DNA of 64,000 nt from Agromyces bauzanensis (GCF_014645655.1 NZ_BMMD01000011.1:60241-124240); one strand, 5' to 3'; positions 18,470-27,649 are shown, counted from the stretch's first letter. The notes: generated by a model not told the origin, from the sequence alone. Numbers and translations: made by a program.

Positions 18470-18762
18470 CCCCTCGGGCCGCCTCGAGGACGAGTTCGGC
18501 ACCCCGCTCTTCTCACGCACCACGCGTCGCGTCGAGCCGACCGACCGGGCTCGAGCTGCTCCCGTACGCCCGCGCGATGCTCGCCCAGTCGGCGGCGGCC
18601 CGCGACGCCGTCGTGCAGGCCACCCGGCAGCTCTCGGGCGAGCTTCGGGTCGGTGCCGAGCAGTGCCTCGGAGTCGTGGATGTGCCGTCGCTGCTCGAAC
18701 GGTTCCGGCGCCGCCACCCGCTCGTCGACATCCACTTCGCGCAGTGCGGGTCGCACGACGCG
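18470..18762 (+). pseudogene. LysR-type regulator fragment with frameshift
   Basis: A short in-frame piece GRLEDEFGTPLFSRTTRRVEPT is the recognition helix and wing of a LysR helix-turn-helix. After about 18537 the continuation LELLPYARAMLAQSAAARDA, RQLSGELRVGAEQCLG, LERFRRRHPLVDIHFAQ is in another frame. Both ends are missing: no first HTH helix and no effector domain beyond the first strand. Confidence 0.7.
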
Positions 18763-18888
18763 TGCACGGCCGGTACGGCCGCACCGGGCTGTGCCGACGG
18801 TTCGGGGCACACGTCTGCACCAGTTCGGGGGGCAGGAGCGGGTCTGGGATGGCGGGAGTCCGCCCCGCCGACAGGTGAGAATGTCCGG

Positions 18889-19368
18889 GTGGGAATCCTC
18901 TCCAAGCGTTCCGCCGACGGGGCGTCATCGCGGCTGCCGCGCCTGCGCGACATCGGCGACCCCGAGCGCGAGTGGATCGCCGCCCACACCGAGATCGTCA
19001 CGCGAACGGGCGCGGACCTCGACGACGTGCATCAGATCCGGGCCTTCTACGATCAGGCGGCCGCTCGCTGGCGACGCATCAATCCGCCAGAACGGTCGGA
19101 CCCGAGGGTGCTGATCAACGCGATCGGCACGGCGCTCGGCGAGCACCTCGTGCGCAGCACCCCGCTGAGTTGGATGCTCGCCGACGACGACCACGGCACG
19201 GAGCTCGCGGTCTTCGAGCCTCGGCACAAGACGCTGCTCTACCCGGTGAAGCTCGTCGCGGAGCGGTGGCTGGCCGAGCAACCCGGCGAGTTCCTCACCG
19301 CCACCACGGAGCAGGTGGTCGCGCGCTTCTCGCGTGGTCGCCGGCGCCATCCGCGCGAGGCACGCTAG
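18889..19368 (+). CDS. DUF3806 domain-containing protein, 159 aa
   Basis: GTG start at 18889. The product has the sequence features of DUF3806 proteins: a conserved LINAIGTALGEHLVR helix, the WMLADDDHGTELAVFE strand-turn, and LLYPVKLVAERWLAEQPGEFL near the end. It is soluble, and the family function is unknown. The upstream in-frame sequence belongs to the LysR remnant and is unlikely to be part of it. It converges with the DNA ligase gene, leaving 5 bases between stops. Confidence 0.75.
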   Translation: MGILSKRSADGASSRLPRLRDIGDPEREWIAAHTEIVTRTGADLDDVHQIRAFYDQAAARWRRINPPERSDPRVLINAIGTALGEHLVRSTPLSWMLADDDHGTELAVFEPRHKTLLYPVKLVAERWLAEQPGEFLTATTEQVVARFSRGRRRHPREAR

Positions 19369-19373
19369 GTCTT

Positions 19374-20898
19374 CTACCCGCGCAGCAGCCCGCGCAACGT
19401 CTGGATCGTGTCGGCGTCTTCTGGGCGCTTGTCGTCGCGGTACCGCTTGACGCGCGCGAACCGCAACGCGACGCCGCCCGGGTAGCGGCTCGACCGCTGC
19501 ACGCCGTCGATCGCGATCTCGACGACCGTCGTCGGCGCCACCCACACCGTGTTCGTCGTGCGGCGCACCTCGATCTGCGGGAAGTACTCGGTCTGCCACC
19601 GCAACAGCTCGTCGGTGAGCCCCTTGAAGGTCTTGCCGACCATCACGAAGGCGCCGGGCTCGCCGAACTCGCCCGCCGGGTCGAGCGCGCCGAGGTGCAG
19701 GTTCGAGAGCCATCCGGTGCGGCGCCCCGACCCCCACTCGCACGCGAGCACCACCAGGTCGTAGGTGTGCACGGGCTTGACCTTGATCCAGCTCGACCCG
19801 CGGCGACCGGCGGCATACGGCGACTCGATGGCCTTGACCACGACGCCCTCCTGCCCCGCGGCGAGTGCGTCGCGCGAGACCCGCTCGGCGACCCCGGGGT
19901 CGGCCGTGACCTCGCCGGGGATGCGGTGGGCCGAGGCGATGCGCTCGAGCTCGCCGAGGCGCGTCGCCAGCGGCTCGTCGAGCAGGTCGCGGCCGTCGAC
20001 GTGCAGCACGTCGAAGAACCAGGGATGCAGCAGCGTCTCGCGCGCGGCATCCGCACCGAATCGCGACATCGTCTCCTGGAACGGGCGCGGCGCGCCGTCT
20101 TCGTCGAGCGAGAGCGTCTCGCCGTCGAGGATGACATCGCGCACCGGCATCCGCCGCACGACCTCGACGACCTCGGGCAGGCGGTGCGTGATGTCGGCGA
20201 GGTTGCGGGTGAAGACGCGCACGTCGTCGCCCGCCCGGTGCACCTGGATGCGCGCGCCGTCGAGCTTGTATTCGACGGATGCCTCGCCCACGGCCTCGAT
20301 CGCGGCCGTCGGCGTCGCGGCGGTCGCGGCGAGCATCGGCAGCACCGGTCGGCCCACCACGAGCCCGACGCCGGCGAGCTCGGCCTCGGTGCCGGTGAGG
20401 GCGAGGCGCGCCGTCTCGCCGAGGTCGCCCGAGAGCATCGCGGCTCGGCGTACCACCTCGCCCGGGCGACCCCGCTGCCCGGGCGATCGCGTCGTTGACG
20501 ACGCCCTCGAGCGCGCCCGTGCGCATCTCGCCGAGGAGCACGCGACTGATGAAGCCCTGCTCGCGCTCGGTGGCCCTGGCGGTGAGCTCGCGCAGCACGC
20601 GGCCGCGCTCGCTCGCCGACCCGGCGCCCGAGGTCGCGGCCAGCCGGTCGAGCAGGTCGTCGAACTCGGCGACGGTCAGCGTGGCGGCCGCGGCGTGCTC
20701 CCCCACCGCCGCGCTCACCCCGCGCCATCCGACCCCGACGCGACCCTGCCGCGGCTTGCCCACGAAGAACCCGACGGCCGGGGCGATCTCGTCGGGCTCG
20801 AGGCGTGCGAGCAGCGCGGCCAGCGCGTCGACCTTCGCCAGCCGTGAGCGGGTCGCGGTGACGGCCTCGGCGGTGGTCACGAGCTCGTCGAGCAGCAC
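19374..20898 (-). pseudogene. lig: ATP-dependent DNA ligase with a one-base frameshift
   Basis: Read from GTG 20898, the N-terminal DNA-binding domain (LLDELVTTAEAVTATRSR to LEGVVNDAIARAAGS) is in one frame. From about 20470 the rest (VVRRAAMLSGDLGET to TIQTLRGLLRG) is in another. Removing one C from the CCCGGG run near 20471-20476 restores a continuous protein of about 507 aa, the normal actinobacterial length. The nucleotidyl-transferase domain is intact, with the AMP-accepting lysine in EYKLDGARIQVH and DGETLSLD, EGVVVKAIESPY, GSSWIKVKPVHTYDL. Function: NHEJ- or repair-type nick sealing. It is either a real pseudogene or a homopolymer sequencing error. Confidence 0.88.
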
Positions 20899-20961
20899 GG
20901 GGCCAGTCTGCCACCGGCCACCGACGCCCGGCTGTCGGATCCCCGGCATAGTCTCGGGCGT

Positions 20962-21639
20962 ATGGACGACCGAACCCGTGGTCGGGAGCGGCTCGACGAG
21001 CTCGCGCCCGACCTGCTCGGCTTCAAGGAGTCGTGGCGGCAGGCGATCGCCGACGTCGAAGAGGCGGGCGGTACGCCGTGCCCGATCCCGGCCGGGGCAT
21101 CCGACCACCCCCTCGGCGGGCTCGGATTCGCGAACTGCGCGCACGGGGTCACCGCGCAGGGGGCCGAGCTCGGTGTGTCCTTCGACACCATCGTCGTGTG
21201 CTCGGTCATCGGATCGACGCACGCGGGCATGATCGCCGGGTTCGCCGACCTCGAGCAGAACTTCGGCGGACGGCAGCGGCGCGTCATCGGCATCGACGCG
21301 CCCGCGAAGGTCGACGAGACCCGCGACCAGGTCGCGCGCATCGCGCGCCGCACCGCCTCGCTGATCGGGGTCGGCCGCGAGCTGCGCGACGACGAGATCA
21401 CGGTGCTCGAGGGCTGGGCGGGCGATCGCTACGGGGTCCCGGTCGAGTCGACCGACGAGGCGATGCGGCTCACCGGCCGACTCGAGGGCGTCATCCTCGA
21501 CCCCGTCCACGAGGCCAAGTCCATGGCGGGGCTCATCGACCTCGTCTCGAGCGGCGAGATCCCGACGGGCTTGAACGTGCTCTACGCGCACCTCGGCGGA
21601 CAGCCGGCGATCAACGCGTACAGCGGCGGGTACCACTGA
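20962..21639 (+). pseudogene. acdS: 1-aminocyclopropane-1-carboxylate deaminase-like protein, N-terminus missing
   Basis: From about residue 20 the product matches the C-terminal two thirds of ACC deaminase: GFKESW, IPAGASDHPLGGLGF, FDTIVVCSVIGSTHAGMIAGF, EITVLEGWAGDRYGVP, GRLEGVILDPVHEAKSMAGLID, VLYAHLGGQPAINAY. Intact enzymes have about 337 residues; the missing first third carries the PLP lysine and the catalytic serine, so this 225-residue form should be inactive. The first 20 codons after ATG 20962 are unrelated to the family and mark the deletion joint next to the DNA ligase gene. Confidence 0.8.
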
Positions 21640-21777
21640 GCGGATGCCGCTGGCGCGACTGGGAAGTGCAGGAGATCGGCGGATGTGCAGGACGATTCCG
21701 CGGCATCCGTCCTGCACATCGTGCGATTTCCTGTTGGCGGGTGCCGCCGTGCCGAATGGGCCTGACAGAGTTGACTC

Positions 21778-22737
21778 ATGCAGCGAACCGAATGGGACGT
21801 CATCATCGTGGGCGGCGGCAGCGCGGGCCTCAGCGCCGCGCTGATGCTCGGCCGGTCGCGGCGCCGTGTGCTCGTGGTCGACGGGAGCGAACCGCGGAAC
21901 CGCTTCTCCGCGCACATGCACGGCGTGCTGGGCCACGACCACTCCTCGCCGCTCGACCTGCTGGCCGCCGGGCGCGCCGAGCTCACGCGCTACCACGACG
22001 TCGCGGTCGAGTCGGGCACGGTCGCCTCGGCGAGCCCGCTCGACACCGACGACATCGGCTTCGAGGTCGTACTCGAGTCGGGCGAACGGCACACGGCACG
22101 ACGGATGCTCCTGGCCACGGGCCTGCGCGACGAGCTTCCCGACATCCCCGGCCTCACCGAGCAGTGGGGCCGCAACGCCGCGCTGTGCCCGTACTGCGAC
22201 GGCTGGGAGGTGCGCGACCGGCGCATCGCCGTCATCGCGACGGACGCGACGAACGCACACCAGGCGCAGCTCATGCGGCAGCTGTCGCCGCACGTCACGT
22301 TCTACACCCAGGGCGTGAACCTCCCCGACGCCGCGCGCGTCGGCCTCGAGGCGCGCGGCATCGCGATCGAGTCGCGCACGGTCGTGGAGGTCGTCGGCGA
22401 CGAGACGGGCGACCTCCGCGGCATCCGCCTCGACGACGGAACCGAAGACGAGGCCGACTCGATCTTCGTCGCCCCGCGCCCCGTGCCGAACGACCGCCTG
22501 CTGCGCCAACTCCGTGCGCGCACCATCCGCCAGAACGGCGTCGACTGGGTGCTGGTCGACGCGTCGGGTCGGACGAACGTTCCGGGGCTCTGGGCCGCGG
22601 GCAACATCGCGACCGCGCAGTCGTCGGTCCCCGTCGCGATGGCGGCCGGGAACCTCGCGGGCAGCGGCATCAACGCGGATCTCGTGGAGGAGGACATCCG
22701 CGAGGCGATCGCCGCGGCGCAACGCGACGACGGCTGA
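21778..22737 (+). CDS. NAD(P)/FAD-dependent oxidoreductase, thioredoxin reductase-like
   Basis: 319 residues. FAD-binding VIIVGGGSAGLSAALMLGRS (residues 7-26), a central redox motif CPYCDGWEVRDRRIAVI (CxxC, as in thioredoxin reductases and bacilliredoxin reductases), and the terminal FAD motif VPGLWAAGNIATAQSSVPVAMAAG. The NAD(P)-binding region (IAVIATDATNAHQAQL) lacks the usual GxGxxA repeat, so nicotinamide use may be atypical. Likely role: reducing small disulfide partners. It is a single gene with no obvious partner next to it. Confidence 0.87.
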   Translation: MQRTEWDVIIVGGGSAGLSAALMLGRSRRRVLVVDGSEPRNRFSAHMHGVLGHDHSSPLDLLAAGRAELTRYHDVAVESGTVASASPLDTDDIGFEVVLESGERHTARRMLLATGLRDELPDIPGLTEQWGRNAALCPYCDGWEVRDRRIAVIATDATNAHQAQLMRQLSPHVTFYTQGVNLPDAARVGLEARGIAIESRTVVEVVGDETGDLRGIRLDDGTEDEADSIFVAPRPVPNDRLLRQLRARTIRQNGVDWVLVDASGRTNVPGLWAAGNIATAQSSVPVAMAAGNLAGSGINADLVEEDIREAIAAAQRDDG

Positions 22738-22818
22738 CCGCGCTGCCGGCACTCCTGGTCGCGAGCCACCGCCCGGACCGGACGACGTATCCTCGTTGCG
22801 TGACGTCCCGCGGCGCGC

Positions 22819-23075
22819 GGTGAGCGACATCCGATCGAGGACTTCCTCTTCACATACTACTCGTACTCGCCGAGCCTCGTCAGGCGGTGGCATCCGGGCG
22901 ACCGCGCCGCCATGGCGCGCGAGAAGGCGCCCATGCTCCGGGTACCGGGTCGTCGACGTGCTGCGTGCGCTCGACTACTTCCGGGAGGCGGGCGGGCGGC
23001 CGATCCCGCGCCTCGGCGACGAGGCGCCCGAGGGCGAGACCAGCCGGTGGAACACCCTGCGCGCGCTGCGGGGTG
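22819..23075 (+). pseudogene. Gene remnants: 3-methyladenine glycosylase-like N-terminus and an unidentified fragment
   Basis: The 459-base stretch 22738-23196 has no intact gene. Codons at 22822-22901 encode HPIEDFLFTYYSY and SPSLVRRWHPG, matching the start of the actinobacterial protein family annotated as 3-methyladenine DNA glycosylase, then stop matching. At about 22940-23075 another frame encodes YRVVDVLRALDYFREAGG and RPIPRLGDE, EGETSRWNTLRALRG, protein-like but of unknown family. Both are short, frame-incompatible pieces. Confidence 0.45.
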
Positions 23076-23196
23076 CTGCAGTGGTCGGAGGCCGATGCAT
23101 CCCCTCGCCGCCCCGAGCGCTGACAGCTCCCGGTGTTAGCATGCGCCAACGACGCCGTGTCGCTCATGACCGCGTCGGCTTCGAGGGGAGGCTCGT

Positions 23197-23970
23197 TTGC
23201 CCGGACCCGAAGACCTCGTGCCGGGAGCGCCGGCGTGGGTCGACCTTGCCACCACGGATGTCGAAGCGGCATCCGCCTTCTACGCCTCGCTCCTCGGGTG
23301 GCAGGTCGAGGACATCATCGACGAGCGATACGGCGGCTACCGGTTGTTCACCTCCGAGGGCCGACGCATCGCCGGCATCGGTCCGCGGACGGACGAGGAT
23401 CCCGCACCACCGCATTGGACGGTATTCCTGCTGACGTTCAACGCGGCGACCACGGGCGAGCTCGTCGCCGAGACCGGCGGCACGGTGCTCTTCGAGCCGA
23501 CGGCGATCCCCGAGCTGGGGGTCATGGGCATGGCCATCGATGCGACGGGGGCCGTGATCGGCTACTGGCAGCCCGGCGGAATGGAGGGCTTCGACGCGTT
23601 CGGCGAGCTCGGCACCGCGGTGTGGTTCGAGCTCGCCGCGAGCGACTTCGAGGCGGCCGAGCGCTTCTACGCACACGCCTTCGACTGGAGCGTCACGCGC
23701 AATGACGACGAACCCCGTCGGGCGACCTTCACGCGTGGCGAGAGCAGCTTCGCCGGCATCCTCGACGCGAGCGCGACGCTCGGCCCCGATGTGCCGCCGT
23801 CGTGGAGTGTCGCGTTCGGGGTGGCCGATGTCGACGAGACCGTCGGTCGTGCCGTCGAGGCCGGCGCGACCGTGTCGATGTCGCCGCAGGATGCGCCCCC
23901 CGGACGACGCGCAGGCCTCATCGACCCCACCGGCGCGCCGTTCCTCGTCGCGTCGGTCGCGTCGGTCTGA
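23197..23970 (+). CDS. Tandem VOC (glyoxalase/bleomycin resistance-like) protein
   Basis: TTG start at 23197 with GGGGAGG upstream; 257 residues. Two VOC domains in tandem: the first from APAWVDLATTDVEAASAFYASLLGW (about 10-34) to DATGAVIGYWQPG, the second from AVWFELAASDFEAAERFYAHAFDW to LIDPTGAPFLVA. The paired beta-alpha-beta-beta-beta units usually make a metal site or a hydrophobic binding cleft, and proteins of this length act as monomeric two-domain VOC folds. The ligand is unknown. It is not obviously in an operon. Confidence 0.85.
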   Translation: MPGPEDLVPGAPAWVDLATTDVEAASAFYASLLGWQVEDIIDERYGGYRLFTSEGRRIAGIGPRTDEDPAPPHWTVFLLTFNAATTGELVAETGGTVLFEPTAIPELGVMGMAIDATGAVIGYWQPGGMEGFDAFGELGTAVWFELAASDFEAAERFYAHAFDWSVTRNDDEPRRATFTRGESSFAGILDASATLGPDVPPSWSVAFGVADVDETVGRAVEAGATVSMSPQDAPPGRRAGLIDPTGAPFLVASVASV

Positions 23971-24010
23971 TCCTGGTCGTGACCGGCCGCCCCTCGACGA
24001 CGGCGCGCCC

Positions 24011-24759
24011 TCAGCTCGTCGCTTCGGGGTCGGGACCGTACGCCGCGCGCCCGCCGTCGACCGGGATGACGGCTCCGCTCACGAATCCCGATGCCTCGAC
24101 AGCAGGAATGCGACGACCTCCGCCGCCTCCGCCGCGGTGCCGACGCGTCCGAGCGGGTGGAGCGCGGCCATCTGGGCGGCCACTTCGGGGCGGTCGGCCA
24201 GCAGTCGGTCGTACCGCTCGGTTTCGATGGAGCCGTGCGGTACGACTTTGGCGCGGATGCCGATCGGCCCGTGATCGACGGCGACCGCCCTGGTGAGCCC
24301 CTCGATCGCCGCCTTGGCGGTGGCATACGGCAGCGCGCGCACCGGTCGCTGGGCCTGATGCGACGACACGTTCACGATCGCGCCGCCGCGCGAGTGCGCG
24401 TGGAAGTGCCGCACCGCGGCGTGGCATCCGGTGACCGCCATCGCCAGGTTCGCAGTGATCAGGTCGAGGATGTCGCGGGCGGTGCCATCGAGCAACCCGG
24501 CATCACCGAACACGGCGGCGTTGTTGACCCATCCGACCAGCCTGCCGCGGCCCTCGGCCAGGCGGGCGGCCTCGGCCGCGACCTCGGGATCGGCGGCGTC
24601 TCCGGTGACGAGGCGAACACGCTCCGGCAGATCCGCCGACGGGCGCCGGTCGATGACGACCACGTGGCCCACGGCAGCGAGGCGATCCACGATCGCCCGA
24701 CCCACTCCTCCGAGCCCACCGGTCACCACGAACGACGCTCCGAGCTGCGACTCACTCAT
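24011..24759 (-). pseudogene. SDR-family oxidoreductase with a 3' frameshift
   Basis: From ATG 24759 (GAGGAGG upstream) the protein shows TGGLGGVGRAIVDRL (NAD(P) site), GWVNNAAVFG, the catalytic Ser in NVSSHQAQ and YATAKAA (Tyr-x3-Lys). It is terminated early by TGA at 24079 after FLLSRHRDS. The normal family ending (ASGFVSGAVIPVDGG, then PDPEATS) lies in another frame to 24011, and one missing base near 24100 explains the shift. The truncated product loses the last strand and helix of the Rossmann fold, so it may be unstable. It could also be a sequencing error. Confidence 0.78.
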
Positions 24760-24906
24760 CCGCCCATCCTCCTCGCGCACGGCCCGCAGCAGGTGGATGC
24801 CCCGCTGGCGTCGACCCGTCGAGTTGCACGCGTTCCCACCGTGGAGCTCGACGACTCGCCTCGAGGAGGTCGCCGAGGCCGCCTGAGCGGGTGCGCCATG
24901 CTGCCT

Positions 24907-24941
24907 GAACGCCCGGCCTGTGCTTCGCAGGCCGGGCGTTC
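24907..24941. terminator. Perfect 14-bp hairpin
   Basis: gaacgcccggcctg (24907-24920) pairs perfectly with 24928-24941 around a seven-base loop. It stands alone in the 297-base space between the SDR gene and the GNAT gene, both on the minus strand, so it most likely ends transcription from the GNAT side. The rest of that space shows no gene. Confidence 0.6.
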
Positions 24942-25056
24942 GGCGTCGTCGGCCTGGCCCATCGAACCCCCCGCGATTCAGTCGCGGTGTGGGAACTCCG
25001 CGACCATCGAAGGCTCCATACCAACGTCGCCGTCATGCGCCCACGTCGGGGTGAGA

Positions 25057-25542
25057 TCAGGCGGTGGGCGCCGGTCCGAGCTCGAGCATCATGAATACGC
25101 TGTTCGGGTCGAGCACGTAGTCGCCGAACGGCCCGCACTCGCGGAACCCGTACTTCGCGTAGAGGGTGCGCGCCGGGCGGAAGAACTCATGCGATCCTGT
25201 CTCGAGGCTGACCCGTCGGTATCCGCGGCGAGCGGACTCGGCGAGGACGTGCTCGAGCAGGCGAGCACCGAGCCCGCGGCCGCGCGCCGCGGCATCGGTG
25301 CGCATCGACTTCAGTTCGCCATGCCCCGGCTCGAGCTCCTTCAGGGCGACGCAGCCGAGGACCCGGTCGCCCTGGGCGATCGTCCAGAACGTCACCTCGG
25401 GCACCGACAGCCCCGAGACGTCGAGCGCGTGGACGCTCTCGGCGGGCGACATGGCGAACATGTCGTTCAGGTGGTCGGTGAGCAGGCGGATGACCCGCTC
25501 GTCGGCGAGGTCGCCCAGCTGGATGTCGGTCGCAGTCGTCAC
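25057..25542 (-). CDS. GNAT family N-acetyltransferase
   Basis: 161 residues from GTG 25542. GNAT motifs: VLGCVALKELEPGHGELKSM (strands 2-4), then the acetyl-CoA pyrophosphate loop RGRGLGARLLEHVLAE (Q/RxxGxG/A), a C-terminal RVSLETGSHEFFRPARTLYAKYGF and the ending SVFMMLEL. The substrate is unknown. A shrunken relative of this gene, reduced to its first and last codons, occurs at 33821-33893. Confidence 0.87.
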   Translation of the reverse strand: MTTATDIQLGDLADERVIRLLTDHLNDMFAMSPAESVHALDVSGLSVPEVTFWTIAQGDRVLGCVALKELEPGHGELKSMRTDAAARGRGLGARLLEHVLAESARRGYRRVSLETGSHEFFRPARTLYAKYGFRECGPFGDYVLDPNSVFMMLELGPAPTA

Positions 25543-25559
25543 CCGACCATTCTGGCAAG

Positions 25560-25643
25560 TCAGCCGAGGGCGGCGATGACCACGTCGACGAGTCGCACGA
25601 GCATCGGAACCGCACCCGCGGGGTCGCGCTCGGCGTCGAGGAG
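25560..25643 (-). pseudogene. 3' tail of a regulator-like gene
   Basis: The last 27 codons before a TGA (25560-25562) encode LLDAERDPAGAVPMLVRL and VDVVIAALG, an amphipathic helix of the kind that ends TetR-type regulators. No start or upstream domain exists. First of a series of gene ends between 25.55 and 26.0 kb. Confidence 0.3.
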
Positions 25644-25731
25644 GCCACACCTCCGACGGTACCCGCGGGTTGCTCCGCGCGGCTGGGGATGGGCTGACAG
25701 CTCGCGACAGCGCGCCGGGGGCGGCCGGCCG

Positions 25732-25875
25732 TCACACGGTCAGCGACCCCCGGTCTCCCGACGCATCCGCGGAGTAGACCGCGAGGCGTTCGCGCAACGA
25801 TCCCGCGTGGAGCTCGAACAGGTGGCCGTCGTCGTCGTGGAAGGAGATCGAGTCGCCCTCTCCGTCGACGCGTAG
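25732..25875 (-). pseudogene. C-terminal fragment of a VOC/glyoxalase-family gene
   Basis: Frame ending in TGA at 25732 encodes GDSISFHDDDGHLFELHAGS, the closing strand and metal-ligand Glu of a VOC protein (FosX/glyoxalase-like), then LRERLAVYSADA. The N-terminal half is absent; the sequence upstream belongs to another remnant. Confidence 0.5.
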
Positions 25876-25985
25876 TCAGCGCCCTGAGTCGGGGAGTCCG
25901 ACGAGGTCGGAGCTCACCTGCCGCAGGCGCCCCGCGGCCTCGAGGTCGTACGAGACCTTGTTGGACTCCTTGGCGGTGCGGTTGG
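25876..25985 (-). pseudogene. C-terminal fragment of an SDR-type dehydrogenase
   Basis: Thirty-odd codons ending in TGA at 25876: TAKESNKVSYDLEAAGRL and RQVSSDLVGL. This resembles the C-terminal helix of retinol-dehydrogenase-like SDRs, where a 'xxSxxLxGL' end is usual. No Rossmann fold is left. It directly abuts the beheaded TetR gene, whose coding sequence runs the other way. Confidence 0.35.
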
Positions 25986-25994
25986 CGAAGTACC

Positions 25995-26494
25995 TGCCCG
26001 GCGTCGGAGTGGACACCGTCATCGCCGAGTCCGGGGTGGCCAAGGCAACGCTCTACAAGCACTTCCCACGCAAGGACGCGCTCGTACTCGCCTACCTGGA
26101 CAGAGTCGACCAGACTTGGTTCGGGCAGTTGCGAGCGGCCGCCCGCGACGCCGGCGACGATCCTCGTGCCCAGCTGGTCGGCATGTTCGATGCCCTCGAC
26201 AGCGCCGCCCGCCGTGAGGGATACCACGGCTGCGCGTTCATCAACACCGCCGCCGAGTCCACGACCGGCAGCGACGTGCACGCCCGCACCGTCGAGCACA
26301 AGCGGGTCGTTCGCGCGTGGGTCACCGACCTGGCCCGCCGCGCCGAGGCCACCGATCCCGACCTGCTCGCCCGCCAGCTGACCATGCTCATCGACGGCGG
26401 CCTGGCCATCGGCGTGCTCGATGCCGATCCCGCGGCATCCCATGCCGCGAAGGCCGCCGCCCAGGCGCTCGTCGACGCATCCTGTCCGCGCTGA
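25995..26494 (+). pseudogene. TetR/AcrR regulator lacking its first DNA-binding helix
   Basis: Strong TetR similarity starts at GVGVDTVIAESGVAKATLYKH and continues (FPRKDALVLAYLDRVD, GYHGCAFINTAAES, LTMLIDGGLAIGVL) to TGA 26494. The first helix of the DNA-binding domain (usually RERILDTAxxLFxxxG) is replaced by unrelated codons, and the possible ATG at 25958 gives a nonsense N-terminus. Ligand and DNA recognition would be compromised. The break coincides with the SDR remnant on the other strand. Confidence 0.75.
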
Positions 26495-26545
26495 CCTCGC
26501 CAGCGGGTCGACCTCGCGCCGGTCGCCGGGCCGCGGGCGCTCGTC

Positions 26546-26983
26546 TCACCGTCCGAGGAGGTCGTTCAGCCAGCCCGGCCCGGTCGCGAGCACCCCGTCG
26601 GAGAGCCGCGCGCGCAGGCCGCGGTCGGCGGTGACCACCACGACGCGCGCCCCCGTGCCGACGTGCTCGGCCGCCGTCGACACGATGGCGCTGTCGCCGT
26701 CGTGCGGGGCTCGCACCAGGGTCACCTCGTCGGGCGCGGTGGCCGACGTCGCAGCGCCCTCCACCACGGCCACGATCCGCTCGATGCGCACGCGTCGGGC
26801 TGCGACGTCACCGGCGTCGACGGATGCCTCCCGCCCGAGCAGCCCGGGCAGGCTTGCCAACAGCCTGGTCGCCGCCCCGGCGCGTTCCCGCCACCAGCCG
26901 TCGGGCCGAGAGCCCACCACGTTGGCGACGTCGACCACGACGCACACGGGCACGGTTGCGGATGACGGGTCGTTGCCGCTCAT
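26546..26983 (-). CDS. NYN/PIN-like domain protein, 145 aa
   Basis: Begins MSGNDPSSATVPVCVVVDVANVVGSRPDGWW: a hydrophobic strand followed by an Asp and Asn, the first acidic motif of NYN (YacP/PIN-like) nuclease folds. A second strand with Asp follows in TLVRAPHDGDSAIV, and VVVVTADRGLRARL carries the third conserved Asp and Arg. Order and size fit a stand-alone NYN domain, a probable RNase, but activity is inferred. It is followed 27 bases downstream by the end of the GyrI-like gene on the same strand order. Confidence 0.65.
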   Translation of the reverse strand: MSGNDPSSATVPVCVVVDVANVVGSRPDGWWRERAGAATRLLASLPGLLGREASVDAGDVAARRVRIERIVAVVEGAATSATAPDEVTLVRAPHDGDSAIVSTAAEHVGTGARVVVVTADRGLRARLSDGVLATGPGWLNDLLGR

Positions 26984-27010
26984 GCGGCGATCCTCCCACG
27001 CGCCGCCGGC

Positions 27011-27649
27011 TCACACCGGACGGACCGGCTGCCGCAGGATCGTACGGAGCTTCTCCGGCGCTGTGCGGCGGGCGTCGCTCAGGTAGATCTCGTGATGGTC
27101 GCCGTTGAAGGCGAGGCCGTGCTGCGGCATCCACTCGTGATGGAGCCGCGCCAGCGTCGGCGCCTCGTCGTCGTACGAGCCGACGTGCAGGATCTGCGCC
27201 GACCGCCCCTCGCGAAGCTCCCGCAGCTCCAGCCGGTCGAGGGCGGGCACGGGCCGGTCGCTCTTCGCACGCACGGCCGTGACCTCGTCGGCGACCATCG
27301 CCTCGTCGATCCATTCGGGCTGGCCGATGAGCATGGTCCAGCTCCACGCTTCCTTGTCGCGCGTCACGAACGTCTCGGGGTCGTCGGCGCGCCAGAGCCC
27401 CTCGAGCGGCGCGACCACGAAGTCGCGGCCGAGCTGCCGTTTGCTGCGGAACTTCAGCGCATACGCGACGCCGAACAGCGCCTCGACGGCCTCGGCGTAC
27501 TCGGCGGCCGTGTTCGGGTCGCCGTGCCCGTCGACCGCGAGGTACATCATCGGCGGCACGTCGACGATCGTGAAATCCCGGGCGGATGCCCCGTACAGCT
27601 CACGTCGGTCGCGCTTGACGTCGTACTTGTCGGTCACACGTGTGCCCAT
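27011..27649 (-). CDS. GyrI-like small-molecule-binding domain protein
   Basis: 212 residues. The ligand-binding fold of the GyrI/SHS2 class is recognisable: FTIVDVPPMMYLAVDGHGDP at the start, AYALKFRSKRQL, DFVVAPLEGLWRAD, and the second repeat LREGRSAQILHVGSYDDEAPTLARLHHEWM, ending with a GDHHEIYLSDARRTAPEKLRTILRQPV signature shared by stand-alone members. These bind or detoxify small cationic or toxic compounds. No DNA-binding domain is attached. It lies 27 bases upstream of the NYN gene, so it could form a two-gene unit. Confidence 0.88.
   Translation of the reverse strand: MGTRVTDKYDVKRDRRELYGASARDFTIVDVPPMMYLAVDGHGDPNTAAEYAEAVEALFGVAYALKFRSKRQLGRDFVVAPLEGLWRADDPETFVTRDKEAWSWTMLIGQPEWIDEAMVADEVTAVRAKSDRPVPALDRLELRELREGRSAQILHVGSYDDEAPTLARLHHEWMPQHGLAFNGDHHEIYLSDARRTAPEKLRTILRQPVRPV

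Noticed and set aside
18925..22893. A 1322-residue minus-strand frame spanning the DNA ligase, ACC deaminase and oxidoreductase genes
   Set aside because: Only its middle part (N-terminal ligase domain) is protein-like; the rest is antisense to well-supported genes.
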